From Colius striatus (taxonomy: Eukaryota; Chordata; Aves; Coliiformes; Coliidae): a stretch of DNA of 64,000 nt. Numbering within the stretch: position 1 is the stretch's first letter; every line of letters begins with the position of its first letter. A program made the translations under genes and the position numbers. Of this stretch, positions 49,776 through 61,566 are shown piece after piece. The stretch covers positions 25,589,001-25,653,000 of the forward strand of contig NC_084766.1 in the NCBI RefSeq assembly GCF_028858725.1, read 5' to 3'. Under the pieces are notes generated by a model. It searched no databases and had not been told where the DNA came from. It saw nothing but the letters and a program-made list of their open reading frames with translations.

Positions 49776-51742
49776 CTGAAGTTAGATGATTCCAGAGGCT
49801 CTTAACACAGCAAGGAAAGCTATAGAAAATATTTTGCATGGTGTGGTTAGAAGAATAGTACACTGTGCTTCAGGACTCGTGGAGCATGGAAACAGGCAGC
49901 TGGTCACTGTGTGCAGATCTCATTTGTAGGGTTTCAAAGTTGGAGGGTTTAGCTGGCCTTGAGTCGTTTAGGTACTGTACAACAAACCAGTGCTGGTGAT
50001 GAATGAATATTCAGCTGTTGGATGTGTCTATTTTGCTTCATTTTGGCTGCTTTAGCAGTGAGACTGAGCTCCTCTGTTTTTGAAATGGGGGAAAAAAAAG
50101 ATTAAAAAAAAAAGATGTTGAGTGTTTGGGTCCCAGTGGAACAGCTGTACAGGAAAAAATGTTCTGTTTGCAGGCAGCACAGTTGATGTTTTTGCTGATT
50201 TTGAACATTCTGCTCATCTCTGCACGCTTCCCTTTGGAATCTTTAGACAGCTCTTTTCCCCAAAAAGTGTGCTGCCAGAAAATTTTGGCAATGATCCAGT
50301 TAGTTGCTAAAACTAAAGCAACTGCTGTACCACGTACGTGTTCCAGGTTGCCTTAGAATAGGAATTCATTTCCAAGACTTTACTGTAGTCTCCAAAACCC
50401 TCAGTCGATACATCAGTCCCACATTTTCTTCCTCACACCCTGTTGTCTCACCCTTCAGTATAACCACATCCTTTTTCATAGAGGTATTTCCCTGTTCCTT
50501 GCCTTTCACCCAGCCTTCTACACGGTTGGACTTGCTTTCTCTTTACTGGGTGTATCAAACTTCACCTTCGGCAGCTGCTGCTCCTCAGGTGGTGCTTCAG
50601 CAATAACCCTCCCATGACAAAGCTTAGCTGAAAGTACAGGGCAAACAAAACAGATGTCACAACCATGCAGAAACTCGTGATAAATAGAGTCATTGAAGGA
50701 GTTATTTCCTGGTTTCTTTGTACTTTTTGTAGCCTAATCCAGACAGCAAAATCATTTTATGCTTGTTTTCATGTGCCTCGTTAAAATTCACAGATCCAAA
50801 GGTGAAGGCAAGCTGACTGTCATAGTCTGACTGCACATGCTAACTTTTGCTCCATGTAACCTGCTTCCACCCGTGTCAAACAGCATTGAAAGGCAAGAGA
50901 GCTTGCTGGTGCTGTTTCAATCCTTACCTTCTGTACCTCCAGCCCAGCTCATCACCAAATATCCAGGTCTGTTGGTGCAGACTGTTTTCCAGATCTGTTC
51001 CCAGATGTTCTGGACAGGGTCTCAGCTGGATGTTCTACTCCAGTGTCTGTTACACCACTGTTCAATATGCATCTTACCAACACAAATGTCTTGGGAGGAG
51101 TAAGTCAGCTCAAAACGACTGGGCTTACAAATGTGTCTTCTGTAGTATAGGAGCATTTGCTCTTTAAAGGCTCCCTCCCCAGGAGAGAGGCATAAAAACA
51201 GTGCCTGCAGATTTACTGCCTAAAGATTGACTCTTATTGTAAGATAAGCAAGAGAGTCTTCTGTCTTTTTCCATCTTACCTGGTGGCAGTGAGTGTACCA
51301 TGTATACTGAATACTATTATGAAAACTAGAAACCAGCTGCAGTTACTGTCCATCGCCCTCTGTCTGAGTTACCAGGCTGGGAGCAAGTGAGCAGGAGTTG
51401 GAGAAGCTGTTGTCAGCTTTTTTTCTTTTGCCATTGTACTCTACAAATATTCAATAACTTTTTCCTGCAGTGTGGTCAGGCTCAGGCTGCAGTTCCACTA
51501 ATTTAAACTGACATAAAACTGTCACTGAAAGTCATAGTCTTTCTCTGGCTGCTATTGTGTTTGGCAGATGAGTTCCAACCTGCTCTGGTTCCCTCAAACC
51601 AGTTCAAACCACAGTTGGGTACGACTTTGTGCTGACACAAGAGGTGGAGGAGGCAGCAGGAGGTACAGAAGGGATGGGCACTAGAGAACCAGAACATTCA
51701 GCAGCTTCTTCTTTTTTTCTTTCTTAAAAAGTTCATAGGCCT

Positions 51743-52268
51743 ATGGCCTGGATCCTTCATCTGGCATTCTTGGGCAGCATCACTGACTCGTACAGACTAG
51801 TGTCTGAAGTGGCAGGAGATGATGCAGTCTCTTTGCCAAGGGCACTATTAAACCCAAATGCATCCGGGTTGTGGTACCAATTAAATCCCTCTCCTGTTTT
51901 TGATGATAGCACTGGCCCTGTGAAAGTGTTCTGTTTTTTTCCAGCCATGGCTGACTGTGAGGCCACCATTTGGGACATCACTTTCTAGTCAATGAACTTG
52001 TCCCACTTCTCCTTCTGTTCAGAACCAGCTCCTGTGAAGCCAAAGCTATTGCCCAGATGCTTGTCAGGCAGACACAAAACCACTTTGCAGTATGTTTTGG
52101 CTTGGTTTTAGGGGACTTCCTGCCAACAGAGTGATGGCATTTGCCCAAGTTTACCATGAACTTGAGGGCAGATTTCTCTGTTTCTACACTTGGAATGCTC
52201 CAGAAAATGTTTTCCATTTTGCACAGGATAAAAGGAGCTTCCCTCAACGGGAATGCTGATGGCACCAT
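51743..52268 (-). pseudogene. Unidentified minus-strand ORF patch, possible decayed retrocopy
   Basis: On the minus strand one frame is open from 52268 to 51978 (96 codons) and an adjoining frame from 51981 to 51757 (74 codons, after a stop at about 51986). The downstream frame reads smoothly back past that single stop, from CLPDKHLGNSFGFTGAGSEQ through EKWDKFID to MVASQSAMAGKKQNTFTGP and on to ESVMLPKNAR, with balanced, protein-like composition. That pattern fits a broken processed pseudogene, but I cannot name a parent gene and see no clear poly(A) tail. Confidence 0.3.
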
Positions 52269-55165
52269 CCCAGACAGAAAATACAGTATAGCATCAGACT
52301 GAACATTGCTTCCCCCTTTTTAATGAGGAGGGAATACTCTGAGGTTTTTTATTCGTAATTATTCTCAAGTTTGACTAAAAACTACAGATAAAGTAAAAAG
52401 AAAAGTTTGTTTTGAAGCTTTAAGCCTGGCGTGTTCTTTGACAGCTAGTAGAAAACATCTCTGGTGGGTGACCATGTGATGGGACTCCCTTTCCCAAGGA
52501 CTCTGTAAATGCAGCAGGCTTTTCCTTTTACAGTATTTCCTCTGCTTGCAAAAGATGGCTTTCATGGGAGCTAACTCTGTTCCTGGGTCTTTCTGCAGCT
52601 CCTGACTCTCTGAGCCTGGCGCTCGTGTATTGCTTACATACAGCTCTGAGCCTCTCTGATGCTGGGTAAGAAGTTGGTACTTCTTTTTTTATGAAATGTT
52701 TTGATGCTCTGGCAGGGAAATCTTTTGGCAAAACTCATCTCTTTGGCTGTGTCTGATTCACCCTTTGGTTCCATCACTATCCACCCGTTGACAGAAGGTA
52801 CAGCAGTGTTCCTCGGGACTCAGCCTTTCTTGGACTGGAGAGTGTTTTCAACTTCTGACTCTTCCATAAACCAAGAGCAAGCCTGAAATTACCTTCAAGT
52901 CCAGCAGTCCCTTGGTGCATGCTTAGTTCCAAGCTAGTGCATCACTTCTGTTGATGCTCTTTGTCAGCACTTGTTTTTCCAGACCGTTTGCTCTCTGCCT
53001 GTCCTGTCACCCTCAGATCGCTGCGAGCTCTTGTTCCCAGTGGTCACTGCCAGGTTGGCAGTGGGAAGTGCTCTCAAATTGGACATTAAATGACAAACTT
53101 GGCTCAGGGTGCTCAGTGTCTCCCAACCTTTTCTCCTTTTCCACTGACTGCAGCGGTAGCTCAGCACAATGCAGCTGAAAACCAACTCATGTCCGTTTGA
53201 GAAGAAGGCACGTGTTGAAGAGCTTTTGGGGACAGTGAAAGCAACTAGATGCCCAGTTTTCCTTGGCTTTTAGAGGCCTCTGAAATGATAAACTTCTGTT
53301 GCCTCTGCACATCTCGCCCATTTTCAGCACTAGGCAGAGCTGGTCCCTGCTTTTGCCATGCACAGGGTGTTAGTGTGTACTGCTCCTGTGCTCAGCCTCT
53401 GTGTTTCATGCTCGTGTGATGTTGTCTTTGGGAGAATTTGAAATTCCCACCTTTCCCCTCCTGCCAAATGAGCCACTGGGTGCGTGTGCCAGTGGTCTGC
53501 TCAGCATGCCTTCCTGCTGCTGGTTTGAAGCCAAGCCTCAGCAGGTGTACAAATGCACAGCTCAGCCCTGGACTTCTTCACAGTCCGCTCCATACTTTTA
53601 GACATAATATTTACAATTGCACTTGGCCTTATAGGCATAGCTTTATTCCAAATAAATGACCACACCATATATTTGCTTGTCTTTTTACAGTATTTCTGTT
53701 CTACAGCCAGAATTGCAGATGTGCCCAAAGTTGTAACTGGGGCATGTTGTAGAGCCTTTTAGGGAGGCCTTGGACTCCCAGCACCATGCTGGGCATTTCA
53801 ACCAGAGCTGCACCCGATCCTTCTCTCGGCACTGGATCCCCTCGTGTGCCTCACCACCTATGATGTCCCTATAGCTGCCCATATGCCAGGGGAGCTTCAG
53901 TCCCATGGTGCACACGAGCTATTTTGTGACAGGACAGGGGCAAAGCTGTTAGAGGGGATGCAAGAAGCCAGGCCAGCAAATGGCTGTGGTGGGCACATGC
54001 TGCTGACCTCCACTGATCATCCAGGCAAGTCCTTGGGCTCATGCTGAGTCAGGGGTTGAGTAATTCCTAGAAGCTCTAGGAAGTGTCAGCGGTTAATGAA
54101 ACGAGGCAGTAATGTGGTATTAGTGGGCTCTTTTTCTGGAAATTCCCATAAAAAAGCAACAGATCTCATCCACTTGTGGTTGGGAGCACGCATAGACCCT
54201 TTGCACGAGAGTGGAGGTGGTGTTCCTGGCACCGTGGCCAGACTGCAGTCCAGTGAATTATGGTCTATTTACTTAAAATGCCACCTGTGGTTTCAGTAGG
54301 ATCCAACATTAATTTATTATCCTAAACTGTTTTATGTTGTTACTGCCTGTTGTTTACAGAGTTGCCGCACGTCTTCCCAGGAATGGCTGAGCTTACTTTG
54401 ACCCCTACTCTGAGCTTGTGCGTCGGTTTGTCAGCGAAGCACTTGGAGATTTCTTTGGAATGGGTAGAGAAGTTTTCTAAAGAAATACTTTTTTAATCTT
54501 CTGGATGGAGGCTTGGGTGGGAGCAGTTATTCCCTGCAGAAAAATTCGGCTGCTACAGCTGAGATTGCTTAACAGTGGCAGTTCTCCAGGACATCTTAAC
54601 TAACTAAGTGCTGCTTGCTACCATTGCATCTAAAACCCTTGGGAAAGGACGTGATCAAATGTGTTAAAAAGCATCTGTTTTTGTAACTGTAGCTAAAATC
54701 CCTGGGTGTAATTTTCCATTGTTTTTGAATGCACAATCACGGTCTGCTCTTCAAAAATAAGGAGTGCTTGGAAGATGAACTGCAGGCCTGCTTCAGTACA
54801 TGATGGTGTGCTGTGCCAGCAGCCTGGTTTTGATGAGTGTGTTCTCGCTTCCTCGGCAAGCAGGAGCCGAGAGACCCTCTCTCAGCAAGAAATAAAGTGT
54901 TTTGGGTGGGATTTTTCAAACTATGAGATGGCATGTATTGGGTTTGCATGGTAGTGGGGAGGCTGCAAGGGAATGCCTGGCTTTGGAAGGAAGGGTGAAG
55001 TAGAACAATTCTTTTCATTTATATAAAAGACCATTTTGGAGGCAAGAGGGTGTTTGGAGGGCAGTGGATGCTTTCTCAGCTCAGTTTGAAGGAAGTGCAG
55101 AAGGCATCTTGAGTGCTTTGTCCTTTACTTGTTTGGAACAAAGATCACAGACTTCTGTCTGCTAT

Positions 55166-55630
55166 TCATAGAATCATTATGATTGGAAAAGACCTTTAAT
55201 ATCAAGTCCAACCCCTTGTCTCACACTGCCAAGCCCATCACTAACTCATGTTCCTCAGCACCTCAGTTACACAGCTTTTAAGTATCTCCAGGGATGGGGG
55301 ACTCCATCACCTCCCTGGGCAGCCCGTGCCAGTGCTTATCAACCCTCTAGGTGAAAAAGTTCTTCCTAATCTCCAATCTAAACCTCTCCTGGCACAACTT
55401 GAGGCCATTTCCTCTTGTCCTGTCAGTCATTACTGGAGAGGAGACATTGACTCCCACTTCACTGCAATTCCGTTTGGGTAATTGTAGAGTGATCATGTCT
55501 CCCCTCAGCCTCCTCTTCCCCAGGCTAAACACTCCCAGCTCACTCAGCTACTGCTGAGTAACACTTGTTCTCCAGACCCTTCCCCAGCTTTGTTGCCCAT
55601 CTCTGGACTTCTTGATACTTCTCTATCTGC
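55166..55630 (-). mobile_element. CR1 LINE fragment, 5'-truncated, minus strand
   Basis: Starting from the reverse of the CR1 3' end (TCATAGAATCATTATGATTGG), the sequence continues AAAGACCTTTAATATCAAGTCC, AACCCCTTGTCTCACACTGCC, CCATCACCTCCCTGGGCAGCC, AAAAAGTTCTTCCTAATCTCC, CTTGAGGCCATTTCCTCTTG and CCTCAGCCTCCTCTTCCCCAGG. These are standard avian CR1 words in reverse. It is about 465 bp, antisense to WBP1L, and has no intact coding sequence. Its subfamily looks different from the copy at 56211. Confidence 0.92.
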
Positions 55631-56210
55631 CCTACAGCTGAGCAGGCTGGCTGGAAAAACTGCCTAGAAGCCTTGATTTTTCAGCCAAGCAAAGGGGGAA
55701 GAAAAAAAACAAAGAACAAGTAACACCTTCCTTTGACAGTAGATTTTGATAAATTTGGGTATAAGTCCATTAGGTAAATTAGTTACACAAGGCAGGAGGG
55801 ATTTCAGTTTGCTGTGCCAAAATACAGAAGTATTTGGGTTACAACACAGTGAGGTGAATGTCCCAGCTCCAAGCGCTCTGAGGCAGCCCAGTTCAGGACT
55901 GGGAGGTAGGATGATATGGGTCAACTACACTTTGTCCTGAGCCAGAGCAGATACTCCTCTCATTCTTCAGATTCCTAAACTGTTCACCTTTCCCCACCCA
56001 GCTCTTAGCATAGAAAACATGGCCAACTCAGCAGGGGATGCTGAAAACATCAAGGTATTGTAAAGGTGGGGCTAGAGGGGTTTTTTTTCCTGAGGAGACA
56101 AAAAGTGTGATCTCCCAGGGCAGAATGACCACACTGAAAATGGGCTGTATCACTAGGAGTCCTTATTTTGTCTACTTGGAAATACTGAAGAGTGGCAGAG
56201 AGCTCTTCAT

Positions 56211-56659
56211 AGCATCACAGAATGGTGGGGGTTGGAAGGGACCTTTAGGTGTCTAGTCCAAGCCCCCTGCAGAAGCAGGTCCACCTAGATCGGGTCGCAT
56301 AGGAACGTATCCAGGTGAGTTTTGAAGACCTCCAGAGAAGGAGACTCCACACCCTCCCTGGGCAGCCTGTGCCAGGGCTCCCTCACCTCAACAGTGAAAT
56401 AGGTTTTTTTGTACGATTAAATGGAACTTTTTGTGTTCCAGCTTCATCCCATTACCCCTTGTCCTGTCACTAGATATAACAGAAAGAAAAGTGCTGCCCC
56501 AGCCTCCTGACACCCACCATTTAGATGTTTGTAAATATTAATGACATCCCCTCTCAGCCCCAGTTCCCACAGGCTTTCCTCATAAGGAAGATGCTCCAGT
56601 CCCCTGATCATTATTGTGTCTCTGTGCTAGCCTCTCTCCAGAAGTTCCCTGTTCCTCTT
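56211..56659 (-). mobile_element. CR1 LINE fragment, 5'-truncated, minus strand
   Basis: This begins AGCATCACAGAATGGTGGGG and continues GTTGGAAGGGACCTTTAGGTG, CCACCCTCCCTGGGCAGCC, a CATCCCATTACCCCTTGTCC segment and CATCCCCTCTCAGCCCCAG. It is close to the CR1 consensus in reverse and better preserved than the copy at 25832. It lies only 580 bp from the previous CR1 fragment in the same orientation, but the two cover overlapping 3' regions, so they are separate insertions rather than one broken element. Confidence 0.92.
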
Positions 56660-57584
56660 ACTGAAAGAAAACCACTGTTGTGACCTCTGCTGAGGAATGG
56701 TGTCAGACCTGTGTGTTCCTAAAACAGGAACCCCGGTATCCTTCACTGCAAAAACTGAGCTTAAAAAATATAGAGATTACAGCCACCTCTGAGGCAGGTA
56801 GGGCTGAGGTTGTGGGTGACAAAAGCCTACCCTGGAGTGCATGCTGTAGCTCTTGGAAGTGTGTCTCAGAAACATTTTTCTAGTGTGCACATGCGTGAAG
56901 GGGGATTTACGGAAAGGGGTGTTACACCCCACGTTGGAGGGAGGGGAGAGAATTCAGGAAGTGCGGTTTTCCAGTTCCCCTTTAAGGAGCAGCGTGTGAA
57001 CGGTACAGCAGTGCCCAGCAAGCTGCAGTGGCCACACACAGGGCACGTTCGGTTTCTTCAGGGTTCAGAGTAGGGGATTAGTTTAATTTAAGTTTGCATA
57101 ATTTAAGATATGAAACACAAAAAATAAGTTTTAAAGATATTTTGAGACGTTTATGTAAAAAGAATATGTTTTTGTCAAACATAGCGATGAAGGCTTTGGG
57201 CTGAAAATTTAAGAGCAGTGCAAAACAAAAGCAAAACATAGTGCTTGGGGTTTTTCTCTTCTTCTGTGGTCAATCTGCAGAGTGTCTTTTGTGTCTTGAT
57301 TGTTATTTTGAAACTGAAGCAGCTGTGGGAGACAAGTTAAATGCAGTTCACAGCTCTGCTCATATTTTTGGCTAGAAGAAATGATATCCAAGTGTTGGGA
57401 GTGATGGTGGGTGAGAGCTTAGCCACGTCTCCACGTTTCCTTCTCCTCCATGGTTCTACCTATTGAACATACTCCATGTTGCACCAAAGTGTGTGCAGAG
57501 TTACCTGACTGTGTCAAGGCTGCCAGAGCAACAGTCACCCTCACGGGCAGGTCTGTGCTGAAGCCCCCTGACATTTCTGCCTTT

Positions 57585-57660
57585 AGAGTGGTCTGGGGTT
57601 CAAATCCAGGCTTTCTCATGATCTTCTCCCTCGCCTCTGTGGGGTTTCCAGGGTTTGCAT
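57585..57660 (-). repeat. Possible MIR-like remnant with tRNA B-box-like word
   Basis: GGTCTGGGGTTCAAATCCAG followed by GCTTTCTCATGATCTTCTCC and TCTGTGGGGTTTCC resembles the reverse complement of MIR ('cctgggttcgaatcccggctctgcc...ctctgtgcctcagtttcc'). The GGTTCAAATCC word also matches a tRNA B box, but no A box or acceptor stem accompanies it. It lies just upstream of exon 3. Confidence 0.3.
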
Positions 57661-57682
57661 GTGACTCTTGCACTGTGGCTAA

Positions 57683-59899
<2,217 letters not shown>

Positions 59900-61140
59900 G
59901 GCAGCAGAGCAGAAGGGAGAATCGAGGGAAAAACGCAGAGAAATAAAAAATGGAATAAGAGGATTAAAACTTTCACAGGAGGAAAAGGTGATACGACCTT
60001 CTCTTTTTAGTTTATTTTTCTTTCTCCCCCTCAATATGATTCGGGGACTAGTCCTCGAAGGCCCGGCTTGCGGGGGACGGGTCGCTCTGGGTTTCGTTAA
60101 TCGTGTTCGTCCTGCTCCGTGGGACAGGGACTGGTGTTTCTCAATGAGACCTAACAAGTGGGATATTCCTAATGGTGATTTTGGTGATGGTTATTACAAG
60201 TTTGTTGGTTCTAGTTTTCCGAAACACTGCTTTATCTCGCAATCAGTAAAGCCCAGCAAATCTCACCCTGGGAGGATGCGAGATCACCGTTAAGGCTCCA
60301 ACCTCCAGGTGTCTTCCCAGAAGCAAGCAGCTTCTGACAGTGCCAGCAGTCAGTAGCCCAAGAGTTCTGGTTTGAGGTCGTGCTCTTGAGGCATTGGGGA
60401 TTTCTTTTCGTTTTAGCTTTCCTTTTGTTTTGTTTGTATTTGGTGTTGAGTTTTCCTGAAGCTGATGAATGCCTGAACACATCAGCCCCATCCTCTCCGG
60501 TGCTTCAGCGTGTAAGACGGCAGGCAGGGAACTTCCCACTCGAAGCTGCTCACTGAAGGACCACTTTCTTCTGAAAGGAGCATTAGGCTGCCATAAGCAG
60601 TTGGAGAAGAAGGGGTTTGCAGAAACATGCCTTTATACGTCGTTTTTAAAGACAAGTGTATTCCTTCAATGCCTCTAAGAGCACAGTTAGAAGTAGAATC
60701 CAGGCAGCTGGGCTGCCTTCCAAGTACTGTGGTCTCCGAGTGACCTTTTCCCGGTGTGCTGCAAAAGGGCTTGGCTTTATTGTTTGGGTTTTTTTTCCCC
60801 CCCCTTCTTTTGCACCCCGAGAGCAGCACACTTGAGTTAGATGACAAAAAAAAAAATCAAAGAACAGGGCTCTCTTTGGCCAGCGTGCCTTCAAGCTTCA
60901 GCAATGCATGTTGAACAAAAGGAGACGAGAGCTCCGTCCGTGGCGAAGGGAGGACTTACCTTGTGGATGTGGACGACCTGCGCAGTATTTTTCTTTCATC
61001 TTTTTGTTTTTCTTTTTCTAATCAAGAAATTCGGTGCGATTCCAATGTTGACCACTTAAAAGAAATGAATGTCTGTTTCCTTTTTCTTTCTTTGTTTGTT
61101 TTTTGTTTGTTATGGTGGCAACTGGCTACTGTATAATGTC

Positions 61141-61158
61141 TGTGAGTGTGTGTGTGTG
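61141..61158. repeat. (TG)n in the 3' UTR
   Basis: A short TGTGAGTGTGTGTGTGTG run. GU-rich RNA of this kind can bind CELF or TDP-43 proteins, but there is no other support for a function here. Confidence 0.6.
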
Positions 61159-61278
61159 ATTGCCATCCATGCATGCGAGTCCTACTGGTAATATGAAAAC
61201 CTGCTGTAAGACTGCAAGAAAATTTACTGTAGCTTTGCTTTGATAAACGGTAGAGATTTTGTTAGCAACAACCTGAAG

Positions 61279-61310
61279 GAAAAGAAAGAAAGAAAGAAAA
61301 AAAAAAAGAG
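61279..61310. repeat. (AAAG)n / A-rich microsatellite in the 3' UTR
   Basis: AAAG units repeat about four times, then an A run of about eleven, then GAGAAG. Simple sequence, likely length-variable between individuals. Confidence 0.75.
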
Positions 61311-61523
61311 AAGAGCTGAAACTAACATTCCCTCGAGCGCTCCCGTGGAAGAGAGCACAGTTCAGACTACGTATCTTGTTCTCGGGTTTTCTCCCCATAC
61401 CTTTTATAATTATGATCGTGCAGATCATTGCTGTTATGGGGGAAAAAGTGAAAACAGAGCTCGGACATATTGAGATTTGATTGACTGAAAACCAAAATCC
61501 ATTTTAAATAAGGTGGAAACCAA

Positions 61524-61566
61524 AATATAATGCCTTTTTCTGATAACTGACCCGTGTGTATGTGTA
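61524..61566 (+). terminator. WBP1L: Candidate poly(A) signal and GU-rich element
   Basis: The hexamer AATATA at 61524-61529 is a known weaker variant of AATAAA. Cleavage would fall near 61545. A GU-rich GTGTGTATGTGTAT follows, as expected for CstF binding. The assignment is by arrangement of motifs only. Confidence 0.45.

Larger units (their letters stand above)
59900..61545 (+). other. WBP1L: WBP1L 3' UTR (inferred extent)
   Basis: Sequence after the stop is AT-rich and non-coding, with scattered T-runs typical of long vertebrate 3' UTRs. An AATAAA at 59942 is only about 40 bases past the stop and has no clear GU-rich follow-up, so it is probably not the main site. Near the right edge, AATATA (61524-61529), a variant poly(A) signal, is followed by a T-run and then GTGTGTATGTGTAT (about 61553-61566), the expected GU-rich downstream element. 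Longer forms using AATAAA at 63587 are possible. Confidence 0.6.

Noticed and set aside
57597..57607. tRNA-like B box GGTTCAAATCC upstream of exon 3
   Set aside because: No A box at the right distance upstream, no acceptor stem and no anticodon arm. A reversed MIR-like remnant explains it better.
59942..59947. AATAAA about 40 bases after the stop as the main poly(A) signal
   Set aside because: No clear GU-rich element follows, and the AT-rich UTR-like sequence continues for another 1.6 kb.
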